From assembly GCF_034313845.1 (NCBI RefSeq), contig NZ_JAVIWN010000004.1: DNA of 64,000 bases; one strand, written 5' to 3'. The translations under genes were made by a program, and so were the position numbers. Below are positions 1 through 8,561 of this stretch, piece by piece; position 1 is the first letter of the stretch; each line of letters starts with the position of its first letter. The DNA is from Actimicrobium sp034313845 (GTDB lineage: Bacteria; Pseudomonadota; Gammaproteobacteria; Burkholderiales; Burkholderiaceae_D). The notes under the pieces were generated by a model. The model was not told where the DNA came from. It saw nothing but the letters and a program-made list of their open reading frames with translations, and did not search any database.

Positions 1-259
1 GCCAACCGGCAGCTTGGATGATAGCGAACAAAGCGCTCTCCCTTGAAAAATAGACGTGTATGGCTCCCGAATGTAACTTGTTGTGGCAGTCAGGGCAAGC
101 GACCTGACGTTCACGCATTTCGGGAGATAATCTGACAATGTGCCTTGAAAGAAGATGTCGATGCCCAATGCGGCACAGCGCAGTAGAGACGTCCTGCGGA
201 CTGTGGATAACTTTGTGAATAACTTCCTGCGCAGTGTAAGACCACCACAAAACCGGCAT
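1..259 (-). CDS. possible partial hypothetical protein running off the window edge
   Basis: An open frame on the minus strand starts at an ATG at 257-259 and stays open to base 1, giving at least 86 residues. It contains a Cys-x-x-Cys-His cluster (CPDCHNKLHS) that could bind zinc, as in small zinc-ribbon or HNH-type proteins, but I recognise no family. The first third overlaps two DnaA-box-like sites, so that part may not be coding; an internal ATG further in (MRERQVACPDC) is an alternative start. It diverges from xseA. Low certainty because the end is not visible. Confidence 0.3.
   Translation of the reverse strand, partial: MPVLWWSYTAQEVIHKVIHSPQDVSTALCRIGHRHLLSRHIVRLSPEMRERQVACPDCHNKLHSGAIHVYFSRESALFAIIQAAGW
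202..222. promoter_or_regulatory. pair of DnaA-box-like 9-mers
   Basis: TGTGGATAA (202-210) and TGTGAATAA (214-222) read on the minus strand as TTATCCACA and TTATTCACA, both matching the TTATNCACA DnaA-box consensus, same orientation, 12 bp start to start. An AT-rich stretch follows at about 281-360. The matches are seen directly; a role in replication control or xseA regulation is inference, and dnaA/dnaN are not in this window. Confidence 0.4.
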
Positions 260-404
260 TTCCCCTGACAGTTATGGAAAAATATCGAATACCTCTTTCC
301 TATTAAAATCAACCACTTGGAAAGAGTTCCATTGAATACAAATTATAATTACGACATTCACAACGACCCGTGGCCCTGTGGACAGGGTTCACTATGAGGA
401 GAGC

Positions 405-1769
405 ATGAGCACCGACCATTTATTCGATAAAGCCGACAGTTCTTCGCCGGTACTCACGGTATCTGCCCTGAATCAGGCCGTGGCGCGCATGCTGGAACAG
501 AACTTCCCATTGATGTGGGTTGCCGGCGAAGTCTCCAACTTCACGCGGGCGGCGTCGGGACACTGGTATTTTTCGCTCAAGGATGCTTCGGCGCAAGTTC
601 GCGCGGTCATGTTTCGCGGACGCGCGCAGTACGCCGGATTTCTTCCCAAGGAAGGTGACAAGGTGGAGGTGCGCACGCTGGTGACACTGTACGCCGCGCG
701 CGGCGACTTTCAGCTCAGTGTCGAATCAATTCGGCGGGCGGGTGTCGGCAACCTGTTTGAAGCTTTCTTGCAGCTCAAGCAGAAACTGGAAAGCGAAGGC
801 TTGTTCGATCCGGCACGCAAGCGGCCGCTGCCGCAATTTCCGCGCACGATAGGCATCGTCACCAGTCTGCAAGCGGCTGCGCTGCGCGATGTGCTGACCA
901 CACTGAAACGCCGTACCCCGCATATAAAAGTAATCCTGTATCCGACGCCAGTTCAGGGCGACGGAGCCGCACAAAAAATCGCCCAGGCAATCACCACGGC
1001 TTCCCGCCGTGCCGAATGCGATCTGTTGCTACTGTGCCGGGGTGGCGGCAGCATCGAAGATTTGTGGTCATTCAACGATGAAACGGTGGCACGCGCCATC
1101 GTTGCCTGTCGGGTTCCTGTCATTGCTGGAATCGGCCATGAGACGGACTTCACCATTGCCGACTTTGCCGCTGACCTGCGCGCAGCAACGCCAACTGCGG
1201 CAGCAGAACTGGCTGCGCGACCTCGTCAAGAATGGATCGCGCACATCGAACTGACTGCGCGCACTTTGACACGCGTGGCGCGACGCCATCTGACAGATCG
1301 CAACCAGGGACTGGACTGGTTATCGCGCCGACTGGTCAGCCCGGCAGCAACAATCCGGCATGAACAAGTCCGGCTGGCCGGCTGGCAAGTGCGACTAGGT
1401 AATGCAACACGCACGCCACTCAATAATGCGCGACATGCACTCCATCATCTGCGCAGCCAGCTGGCGTTCCAATTACCTGACACCCGGCCAGCACGATGGC
1501 AATTGACGGAGCATCGTCGACGCCTGGCAGGTGGTATCGACACCCACACGTCCCGCCTGCGCCTGCATTTGTCCGGTCTGGAGACCCAACTCGAGTTACT
1601 CAATCCCCAACGTACGCTGGAGCGCGGTTACGCGATCATCATCGATGCCGAAGGACATATCGTACGCACGACGGCCCAGCTACATCCGGAGCAAACCGTG
1701 ACGGTCCGGCTGGCTGAAGGTAACGCGCAGATCGGCATTGCCAGTGTCCAGCCAACCTTGCAGGAGTAA
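405..1769 (+). CDS. xseA: exodeoxyribonuclease VII large subunit
   Basis: XseA is the catalytic large subunit of exonuclease VII, which degrades single-stranded DNA to oligonucleotides together with several copies of XseB. The N-terminal OB-fold covers about residues 15-110 (VSALNQAVARMLEQNFP, then WVAGEVSNF), followed by the exonuclease domain with the conserved stretches GIVTS, RGGGSIEDLWSFN, GIGHETDFTIADF and ATPTAAAE. A GTG at 378 is also in frame, but the ATG at 405 has a GAGGAG ribosome site just upstream and gives MSTDHLF, so I chose it (454 residues, normal for the family). xseA directly upstream of sodB is a common Burkholderiales arrangement. xseB is not nearby. Confidence 0.96.
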   Translation: MSTDHLFDKADSSSPVLTVSALNQAVARMLEQNFPLMWVAGEVSNFTRAASGHWYFSLKDASAQVRAVMFRGRAQYAGFLPKEGDKVEVRTLVTLYAARGDFQLSVESIRRAGVGNLFEAFLQLKQKLESEGLFDPARKRPLPQFPRTIGIVTSLQAAALRDVLTTLKRRTPHIKVILYPTPVQGDGAAQKIAQAITTASRRAECDLLLLCRGGGSIEDLWSFNDETVARAIVACRVPVIAGIGHETDFTIADFAADLRAATPTAAAELAARPRQEWIAHIELTARTLTRVARRHLTDRNQGLDWLSRRLVSPAATIRHEQVRLAGWQVRLGNATRTPLNNARHALHHLRSQLAFQLPDTRPARWQLTEHRRRLAGGIDTHTSRLRLHLSGLETQLELLNPQRTLERGYAIIIDAEGHIVRTTAQLHPEQTVTVRLAEGNAQIGIASVQPTLQE

Positions 1770-1874
1770 TGTCAATGTGAGGGTGCACGCTGCAAGCCCG
1801 TGGCTTCCGACATACAATGACTTCGGTTTTTAAAGCTCTGCCTGTAATTTTATTTCACCCCTGAAAGGATGACT

Positions 1875-2453
1875 ATGGAACACACTCTGCCCGATCTGCC
1901 ATATGCAATGGACGCCCTTGCGCCGCATATCTCCAAAGAAACCCTTGAGTATCACTACGGCAAGCATCATCAAACCTACGTGACCAACCTGAACAATCTG
2001 ATCAAGGGCACCGAATTCGAAAGCGCAACGCTTGAAGACATCATCAAGAAGTCGACCGGCGGCGTATTCAACAATTCCGCTCAGGTCTGGAACCACACGT
2101 TTTACTGGAACTGCCTGACGCCAAACGGCGGCGGTGCCCCGACCGGTGCACTGGCCGATGCCATCAACGCCAAGTTCGGTTCATTTGACAAGTTCAAGGA
2201 AGACTTCACCAAGTCTTGCGTCACCAATTTTGGTTCCGGCTGGACATGGCTGGTCAAAAAGGCCGATGGTTCGCTCGATCTGGCCAACACCTCCAATGCA
2301 GGCTGCCCACTGACGGGTGGCGACAAGCCGCTGATGACCTGTGATGTGTGGGAACACGCTTACTACGTCGACTACCGCAATGCCCGTCCGAAGTATGTCG
2401 AAGCATTCTGGAACCTGGTGAATTGGGATTTCGTGGCAAAAAACTTCGCCTGA
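1875..2453 (+). CDS. sodB: superoxide dismutase, iron type
   Basis: Cytoplasmic Fe-superoxide dismutase converts superoxide to oxygen and hydrogen peroxide. The metal ligands are visible: His in YHYGKHHQTY, His in QVWNHTFYWN, and Asp and His in DVWEHAYYVDYRN. The Gln before WNHTFYW is typical of the Fe rather than Mn enzymes. An ATG at 1869 is in frame, but AAAGG lies right against it; the ATG at 1875 has proper spacing and gives the usual N-terminus MEHTLPDLPY (192 residues). ahpC-ahpF follow, making a small oxidative-stress cluster, though an apparent terminator separates them. Confidence 0.97.
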   Translation: MEHTLPDLPYAMDALAPHISKETLEYHYGKHHQTYVTNLNNLIKGTEFESATLEDIIKKSTGGVFNNSAQVWNHTFYWNCLTPNGGGAPTGALADAINAKFGSFDKFKEDFTKSCVTNFGSGWTWLVKKADGSLDLANTSNAGCPLTGGDKPLMTCDVWEHAYYVDYRNARPKYVEAFWNLVNWDFVAKNFA

Positions 2454-2473
2454 TAGCCTGACCTGGTTGGACG

Positions 2474-2508
2474 GAAGGGTCCGCACCGCAAGGGCTGGCC
2501 CTTTTTTT
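2474..2508 (+). terminator. possible terminator after sodB
   Basis: AAGGG pairs with CCCTT just before a run of seven T at 2502-2508. The stem is short and interrupted, so this is a moderate call. Confidence 0.45.
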
Positions 2509-2603
2509 CGACGCAGGACAGGGCGTCATACCCTATCCCTATCGAATACATTTAAACAATTGCATTTACGTTAGCGCCAACCTTCGCTATCGTTCGTCTA
2601 CCC

Positions 2604-2683
2604 AATCACTGAATCACTGAATCACTGAATCACTGGACTTCTGAATTTTTGAATTTCTGAATCACCTGGTTTCTGGATTACTG
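2604..2683. repeat. 8-bp tandem repeat array upstream of ahpC
   Basis: Four perfect AATCACTG units (2604-2635) run straight into about six degenerate 8-mers that mostly keep the ending CTG or TG (for example AATTTCTG, GATTACTG), ending near 2683. The array lies between the sodB terminator and the ahpC start, in what must be the promoter or leader of ahpC. Repeats of this kind can change copy number by slippage. Confidence 0.8.
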
Positions 2684-2718
2684 CAATATTTAATCACTTC
2701 AACGAAAGCGAGCCCCAC

Positions 2719-3282
2719 ATGTCATTGATCAATACAAAAATCGTACCCTTCACTGCCAATGCTTACCACAACGGCAAATTCACTACCGTCACAGACGCAG
2801 ACCTGATGGGAAAATGGTCGGTATTTGTGTTCTACCCAGCCGACTTCACGTTCGTCTGCCCAACCGAACTGGGCGACCTGGCCGACCACTACTCGACCTT
2901 CCAGAAACTGGGCGTCGAAATCTATAGCGTCTCGACCGACACGCATTTCACGCACAAAGCCTGGCACGATACGTCAGACACCATCAGCAAGATCACCTAC
3001 CCGATGCTGGCTGACCCTACCGGCCATCTCACACGCGCATTTGACGTGATGATCGCTGAAGAAGGTCTCGCATTGCGCGGTACGTTCGTCATCAATCCAG
3101 AAGGCGAAATCAAGTTGTGCGAAATCCATGACAACGGTATTGGCCGTGACGCCAGCGAATTGCTGCGCAAAGTACAAGCTGCACAGTACGTTGCGGCGCA
3201 TCCAAACGAAGCATGTCCTGCCAAATGGACCCCGGGTGCAGAAACACTGACCCCATCGTTCGATCTGGTTGGCAAAATCTAA
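2719..3282 (+). CDS. ahpC: alkyl hydroperoxide reductase subunit C (2-Cys peroxiredoxin)
   Basis: AhpC reduces hydrogen peroxide and organic hydroperoxides and is recycled by AhpF. The peroxidatic cysteine is Cys47 in the motif FYPADFTFVCPTE, and the resolving cysteine is about Cys166 in NEACPAKW near the C-terminus. The length, 187 residues, is exactly typical of AhpC. A GAAAGCGAG stretch precedes the ATG. ahpF follows 166 bp downstream on the same strand with a hairpin in between. The unusual upstream repeat array suggests non-standard expression control; I see no confident OxyR site. Confidence 0.97.
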   Translation: MSLINTKIVPFTANAYHNGKFTTVTDADLMGKWSVFVFYPADFTFVCPTELGDLADHYSTFQKLGVEIYSVSTDTHFTHKAWHDTSDTISKITYPMLADPTGHLTRAFDVMIAEEGLALRGTFVINPEGEIKLCEIHDNGIGRDASELLRKVQAAQYVAAHPNEACPAKWTPGAETLTPSFDLVGKI

Positions 3283-3296
3283 GTTGTAGTAATCAT

Positions 3297-3318
3297 GGCG
3301 TGCCCTGTGCGGCACGCC
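3297..3318 (+). promoter_or_regulatory. intercistronic hairpin between ahpC and ahpF
   Basis: GGCGTGCC (3297-3304) and GGCACGCC (3311-3318) form a perfect 8-bp stem with a 6-nt loop. No T-run follows, so it is more likely an mRNA stability or partial attenuation element giving more AhpC than AhpF than a full terminator (inference). Confidence 0.6.
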
Positions 3319-3448
3319 AATCGGCAGCACTTCCCCCCGATCAGCTTGATCTCCGACAGCCCAGGCTACTCCGGTGGTGGTACTGCGCATTGACCTTGGC
3401 GCCTGACCATGCGCCCATTGACACCTCATTTTTGAAAGCGAGCACATC

Positions 3449-5029
3449 ATGCTGGATGCAAATACAAAAGCCCAATTAAAAGCCTACCTTGAAAAAGTCG
3501 TCATGCCGATCGAGATCGACGCGTCACTCGACGACAGCGCCAAGTCCGCAGAAATGCTCTCGCTGCTCAATGACATCAACAGCATGTCCAGCCAGGTCAC
3601 GCTGCGTGAACACCGTAACGACGGTCACCGCACGCCGTCCTTCTCGATCAACCGCGTCGGCGCCGACATGGGTATCCGCTTTGCCGGTATCCCGATGGGT
3701 CATGAATTTACTTCGCTGATCCTGGCCCTGCTGCAGGCAGGCGGCCATCCACCGAAAACCGACGCCGATGTACTCGAGCAAATCCGCAATCTGGATGGCG
3801 ACTACAAGTTCGAGACGTATATCTCGCTGTCATGCCACAGCTGCCCGGAGGTGGTCCAGTCATTGAATCTGATGGCGGTCATCAACCCGAAAATCCGTCA
3901 CGTGATGATCGACGGCTCGCTGTTCCAGGATGAAGTCAAGGAACGCAACGTCATGTCGGTGCCAAGCATCTATCTCAACGGTGAATTTTTCGACTCAGGC
4001 CGCATGGAGCTGACTGAAATTCTGGCCAAGCTCGACACCGGTTCGGTCAAGCGCGATGCCGAAAAGATTTCGAAAAAAGACGTCTTCGATGTCCTGATTG
4101 TCGGCGGCGGACCTGCCGGCGCTTCAGCGGCCATTTATGCCGCCCGCAAGGGTATCCGTACCGGCATCGTTGCCGAGCGCTTTGGCGGCCAGGTCATGGA
4201 TACGATGGGGATCGAAAACTTCATTTCGGTAAAAGCCACCGAAGGGCCAAAGCTGGTTGCTGCGCTCGAAGAACATGTCAAGGAATATGAAGTTGACGTC
4301 ATGAATCTGCAACGCGCTGCCGCGCTGATTCCGGGCGACCTAATCGAAATCAAACTGGCCAGCGGTGCCAGTCTGAAAGCCCGTTCAGTGATCCTGGCTA
4401 CCGGTGCGCGCTGGCGCGAAATGAACGTCCCGGGCGAGCAGGAATATCGCAACCGCGGCGTCGCCTACTGTCCGCATTGCGATGGTCCGTTGTACAAGGG
4501 CAAGCGCGTAGCTGTCATTGGCGGGGGAAATTCGGGAGTCGAGGCAGCAATCGACCTGGCCGGAATCGTCTCGCACGTCACGCTGATCGAATACGACACG
4601 CAGTTGCGCGCCGATGCCGTCTTGCAGCGCAAGTTGCATAGCCTGCCGAACGTCACCGTGATCACCAGTGCCTTGAGTACCGAAGTCTCTGGTGACGGTA
4701 CCCGTGTCAATGGCCTGCACTACACCGACCGGACGAACGGATCGGCACACACGGTCGACCTGGAAGGCATCTTCGTGCAGATCGGGCTATTGCCGAATAC
4801 GGACTGGATCAAGGGCACCGTTGCCTTGACCAACCGTGGCGAAATCGAAATCGATGCGCGTGGCCAGACCTCGATCTCCGGCGTGTTTGCAGCCGGCGAC
4901 GTCACCAACATTCCATTCAAGCAGATCATCATTGCGATGGGTGAGGGTTCAAAAGCCGGATTGAGCGCCTTTGACCACCTGATTCGCACCTCCGCACCTG
5001 CGGAAAAGGAAGTGGCTAACGCCGTCTGA
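3449..5029 (+). CDS. ahpF: alkyl hydroperoxide reductase subunit F (NADH-dependent)
   Basis: AhpF is the flavoprotein disulfide reductase that passes electrons from NADH via FAD to AhpC. The N-terminal tandem thioredoxin-like domain carries the redox pair CHSC at residues 129-132. The FAD motif GGGPAGASAAIYAA starts near residue 217, the second redox pair CPHC is at 341-344, the NADH motif GGGNSGVEAA follows, and the C-terminal FAD motif is FAAGDVTN. The length of 526 residues is normal. It starts with a GAAAGCGAG ribosome site like that of ahpC, so the two are probably co-transcribed. Confidence 0.97.
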   Translation: MLDANTKAQLKAYLEKVVMPIEIDASLDDSAKSAEMLSLLNDINSMSSQVTLREHRNDGHRTPSFSINRVGADMGIRFAGIPMGHEFTSLILALLQAGGHPPKTDADVLEQIRNLDGDYKFETYISLSCHSCPEVVQSLNLMAVINPKIRHVMIDGSLFQDEVKERNVMSVPSIYLNGEFFDSGRMELTEILAKLDTGSVKRDAEKISKKDVFDVLIVGGGPAGASAAIYAARKGIRTGIVAERFGGQVMDTMGIENFISVKATEGPKLVAALEEHVKEYEVDVMNLQRAAALIPGDLIEIKLASGASLKARSVILATGARWREMNVPGEQEYRNRGVAYCPHCDGPLYKGKRVAVIGGGNSGVEAAIDLAGIVSHVTLIEYDTQLRADAVLQRKLHSLPNVTVITSALSTEVSGDGTRVNGLHYTDRTNGSAHTVDLEGIFVQIGLLPNTDWIKGTVALTNRGEIEIDARGQTSISGVFAAGDVTNIPFKQIIIAMGEGSKAGLSAFDHLIRTSAPAEKEVANAV

Positions 5030-5042
5030 AAAAATTGACCTG

Positions 5043-5083
5043 AAAAAAAGGGGGATGGGCTTGTCGCCCTTCCCCCTTTTTTT
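5043..5083. terminator. bidirectional terminator between ahpF and the DUF2076 gene
   Basis: A7, GGGGG-AT-GGGC, loop TTGTC, GCCC-TT-CCCCC, T7. The symmetric A and T tracts let it serve both convergent genes. Confidence 0.9.
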
Positions 5084-5097
5084 ATCGCAATATCCGC

Positions 5098-5781
5098 TCA
5101 AGCCATCGCGTCGTCATCACCAAAATCAATATCGCCTGCACTATCGTCAACGTTCGCACTCTGCATATCGGACGACGCGACGGGATCGACTGCCGCCGCT
5201 GCAGCGGGCTTGTCAACGCTGTCTGCCATTGACGAAAAAGCGTTACTTTGCGTCGACGGTGCCGCGGCCCCATGATGTCCCATCATGCTGCCAATCCCCT
5301 GAAACAGCAGCGCTCCGCCTGCCACGCCCGCAGCCGTCGCCGCCATCGTGCCAAGAAAATTGCCCCCCCCTCCCCCGAAAAATCCCGCGCCTGCTGGTGC
5401 CTGTGTCATTGCAGCAGGTGCACTTGCCACGGCGGCACTGGCCATCGGGACCGAAGCGGGTGTCGCTGGCGCGTTATAAGCACGCGCACTGACCGGGGAA
5501 GCAGAACGCCCCCAGGCATTATTTCCGCCATCGAGAAAACTGCTGGGCGCAACAGCAACGGCTGGAACGGCTTGCGCCTCGAGGACAGCAATGCGAGCGC
5601 TTGCGCTCGCCAAGGCCTGGTCCTGCAGCAAAGCGCGCTGCACCAGCAAGTAAAGTGCGTCAGGTTGCGCCAGCGCCGCGTCGGCGATCAGCGCCGCCGC
5701 TTCGGGGTCCTTCTGTATGCCTTGCACCTGGCGCAATTGCAGGAGGAACTCATTGAGCATTCGGGATTCAGTGGGGGTCAT
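5098..5781 (-). CDS. DUF2076 family protein
   Basis: The N-terminal 70 residues (TPTESRMLNEFLLQL, DPEAAALIADAA, ALYLLVQRALLQDQAL, then a short coiled-coil ARIAVLE) match my memory of the DUF2076 family, function unknown. The middle is Ala/Pro-rich and low complexity; a Gly-rich and Ala-rich hydrophobic segment (FFGGGGGNFLG onwards) could touch a membrane, and the tail is acidic (DIDFGDDDAMA). A TTG 18 bp upstream is in frame, but the ATG at 5781 follows a clear TTGGAGA ribosome site, giving 227 residues. It is convergent with ahpF. Confidence 0.85.
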   Translation of the reverse strand: MTPTESRMLNEFLLQLRQVQGIQKDPEAAALIADAALAQPDALYLLVQRALLQDQALASASARIAVLEAQAVPAVAVAPSSFLDGGNNAWGRSASPVSARAYNAPATPASVPMASAAVASAPAAMTQAPAGAGFFGGGGGNFLGTMAATAAGVAGGALLFQGIGSMMGHHGAAAPSTQSNAFSSMADSVDKPAAAAAVDPVASSDMQSANVDDSAGDIDFGDDDAMA

Positions 5782-5916
5782 CGTGATTCTCCAAGGCAAA
5801 AATTAAAAAGCCACAATGAGATGGGGTCATGCCTCGTACAGTTCAAGATCGAGCAAACCATAAAACAAGTCAGTTAAACTCTTTCCAAGCTTCGTGGTTT
5901 GCCTGCCAGGACCATC

Positions 5917-8385
5917 ATGAGAGCCTTACCATTTTCGGGAGAGCGCCATGCAGCACATCATCAATCATCAACGCGCTCGCGAAGCGCACGGCCAACGCCC
6001 ATGCTGAACGATTTCAAATGGCCAATACCAGCCCATTACGACGTCATGTCACCTATCGGCATCAACGATGGGTCGGACATCGAACCCGCCGACATCACGA
6101 TGCAGAACAGTCGCAGTCAGGAAGGCCTGCTCGTACGCATGGATGGAGCCGAAGCGTTTCTTGAATTCCGCACCCGGCGTGCCACGACCAGCGTGCGCAT
6201 CGCCTTCGGCAGTCTGCGCCTGCTGCGCCTGACCGACCCGGTCGTGATGACGCAGTTGATGCTGTCGGATGCCCTTACCGATGACGCTACCGTGCCGCTA
6301 CTGAGCCAGAAATGCGTGGTCAACTATCACAGCGGCGAACCCTTCGTGACGCAAACGCTGGGACTGGTATCAAAACCGTTTGGCTTGTTTCTCTACGTGC
6401 CGATCGGAGGGACCAATAAAGTGACCCGCTGCTTTATCCCGGCAGAAGTCATGCGCAATTACCAGCTCGGCGAGCATCTTGGAAAAATGCTGGTCGAAGA
6501 ACAACTCGTCAGCGAAACCAAAATCAGTGCCGGCCTTGAAAAACAGGAGCAGCTCCGTTCGCAAAAACTGGGCGACTACCTGAAACAAAAAAACATCATC
6601 ACCCAGGAAAATATCGAGGCAGCGCTACAAAGCCAGAAAAACAAACCGCAATTGCGGCTCGGCGAAGCACTCCTGCAAGAGAACATCATCACCGAATTGC
6701 AACTGGCAGATGCCCTGGCAGCGCAGATGCAAAACCGCAAAGTACCGCTGGGCGACATCCTGGTCGAAATGAATTTTGTCAGCCTCGATACGATCAAGCG
6801 CGTGCTGGCGCAAAAACTGGGCATCCCCTTCGTCAACCTGCGCGGCTTCAAGTTCGATCCGGCACTGATCAAGACCGTACCGGCCGACTTCGTGCGCAAG
6901 TACATCGTGATGCCGTTGTATCAGACCAGCACGCGCATGGTGGTCGCGATGGAAAACCCGCTGGCCAATCAGCCGCTGCAGGAACTGGCATTTACGACCA
7001 AGCTGAAAATCGATCCCGTCATGGCCTCGGTGGATGATTTGAGACTGGTCATCAGCCAGGTCTACGGCCTGCAAAGCGATGGCGGCAACATCGCCGAACT
7101 GGTCTACGAGCTCGGTGCCGACGATATCAAGTTCGACCTGCCGGCCGAGGTCATTACCGAATCCGACAACACGCTGGTGCGCCTCGTCAACAAGATCATC
7201 ATCGATGCCAATGAGCAGGGCGTCTCTGACATCCACATCGAAAACATGAAAGGCAATCGACCAACACGGGTGCGCTTTCGCAAGGATGGCGTGATGCAGG
7301 CCTATTCGGAGGTCCCGGCGCAGTTCCGCAACGCGCTGGTGTCGCGTATCAAGATCATGTGCCGCCTCGACATTTCCGAAAAACGTCGCTCGCAGGATGG
7401 CAAGATGAATTTCGAGCAGTACGGGCCGGCAGCGATCGAATTGCGGGTGCTGACCATCCCGACCACCGAAGGTCTCGAAGATATCGTGATGCGGATTCTG
7501 GCAGCGCCAAAGGCGGTCTCGATCGAAAGCCTGGGCTTGTCGCAGTACGGTATTGACGGACTCAAGAAACTGGCCTTGAAACCGCATGGACTGCTGTTTG
7601 TCTGTGGCCCGACCGGCTCCGGAAAAACCACCACGCTGCATTCGCTGCTCAACTTCATCAACACCCCCGAGCGCAAAATCTGGACCGTCGAAGATCCGGT
7701 CGAGATTACCCAGGATGGATTGCGTCAGGTGCAGGTACAAACCAAGATCGACTGGACTTTTGCCGCCGTGCTGCGCAGTTTCCTGCGCGCCGATCCGGAC
7801 GTCATCATGGTCGGCGAAACGCGCGACCCGGAAACCGCGAAGACCGTCATCGAAGCCTCGCTGACTGGCCACCTCGTGTTCTCGACGATGCACACCAACA
7901 GCGCCGCCGAAAGCGTCGTGCGGCTACTTGATTTTGGCCTCGATCCGTTTAACTTTGCCGATGCACTGCTGGGTGTCGTGGGGCAGCGACTTGCCCGTCG
8001 CCTGTGCAACCATTGCAAGATTTTCCACGAGGCTGGCGACGAAGAGCTCGACATGCTGGCCAGCGAATACTGCTTTGAAACCGAACTCGACAAAGACACC
8101 GTCCTGCGTCGCTGGCGTCAACATTACGGCAAGAATGAAGGTGCGATTACCCTGTACAAGGCCGGTGGCTGCGACCTGTGCAACGACAGTGGCTACAAGG
8201 GACGACTGGGCATTCACGAAGTGCTGATCGCGACCGCTGCGGTCAAGAAAAAAATCCACGCGCGCGCCAATGTGCCGGAAATCCTGCAAACGGCGGTATC
8301 GGAGGGCATGCTGACGCTACGTCAGGACGGGATAGAAAAGATTTTCCAGGGACAGACTGATTGGGAGCAGATCCGGGCAATCTAG
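5917..8385 (+). CDS. GspE/PilB-family assembly ATPase with MshEN-like N-terminal repeats
   Basis: A hexameric ATPase of the type II secretion / type IV pilus family. Residues about 183-305 contain four successive LGxxL repeats (HLGKML, KLGDYL, RLGEAL, PLGDIL), the pattern of MshEN domains that in other proteins bind cyclic di-GMP. The ATPase core has Walker A GPTGSGKTTT near residue 564, the Walker B/Asp box region (DVIMVGETRDPETA), a His box (STMHTNSA) and the zinc-binding pairs CNHC and CDLC near 698 and 752. The first 180 residues are an extra domain I cannot name. The start at 5917 has AGGA 7 bp upstream; 6001 is possible. No pilus or secretion genes are adjacent, so its machine is unknown. 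Confidence 0.88.
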   Translation: MRALPFSGERHAAHHQSSTRSRSARPTPMLNDFKWPIPAHYDVMSPIGINDGSDIEPADITMQNSRSQEGLLVRMDGAEAFLEFRTRRATTSVRIAFGSLRLLRLTDPVVMTQLMLSDALTDDATVPLLSQKCVVNYHSGEPFVTQTLGLVSKPFGLFLYVPIGGTNKVTRCFIPAEVMRNYQLGEHLGKMLVEEQLVSETKISAGLEKQEQLRSQKLGDYLKQKNIITQENIEAALQSQKNKPQLRLGEALLQENIITELQLADALAAQMQNRKVPLGDILVEMNFVSLDTIKRVLAQKLGIPFVNLRGFKFDPALIKTVPADFVRKYIVMPLYQTSTRMVVAMENPLANQPLQELAFTTKLKIDPVMASVDDLRLVISQVYGLQSDGGNIAELVYELGADDIKFDLPAEVITESDNTLVRLVNKIIIDANEQGVSDIHIENMKGNRPTRVRFRKDGVMQAYSEVPAQFRNALVSRIKIMCRLDISEKRRSQDGKMNFEQYGPAAIELRVLTIPTTEGLEDIVMRILAAPKAVSIESLGLSQYGIDGLKKLALKPHGLLFVCGPTGSGKTTTLHSLLNFINTPERKIWTVEDPVEITQDGLRQVQVQTKIDWTFAAVLRSFLRADPDVIMVGETRDPETAKTVIEASLTGHLVFSTMHTNSAAESVVRLLDFGLDPFNFADALLGVVGQRLARRLCNHCKIFHEAGDEELDMLASEYCFETELDKDTVLRRWRQHYGKNEGAITLYKAGGCDLCNDSGYKGRLGIHEVLIATAAVKKKIHARANVPEILQTAVSEGMLTLRQDGIEKIFQGQTDWEQIRAI

Positions 8386-8561
8386 TGGTCAAACAGCGCC
8401 TGCCTGATGAAGATTTATTTTCAAAATGTAAATTTTTGACAACTCCGAAAAATGATGAATTCTTTGCGCTACTATCCGATCCAAATGGTGTTCAAAGAAC
8501 GCCATCGGGTTTCACGAACGACCATTTAGTCTTTCGCCTCATCATCATCCGGAGCGACATC

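Noticed and set aside
2604..2683. Possible CRISPR array
   Set aside because: Units are 8 bp with no spacers and no cas genes are nearby.
6625..7893. 422-residue open frame antisense to the GspE/PilB-type gene
   Set aside because: Shadow of a long GC-rich gene; no known motifs.
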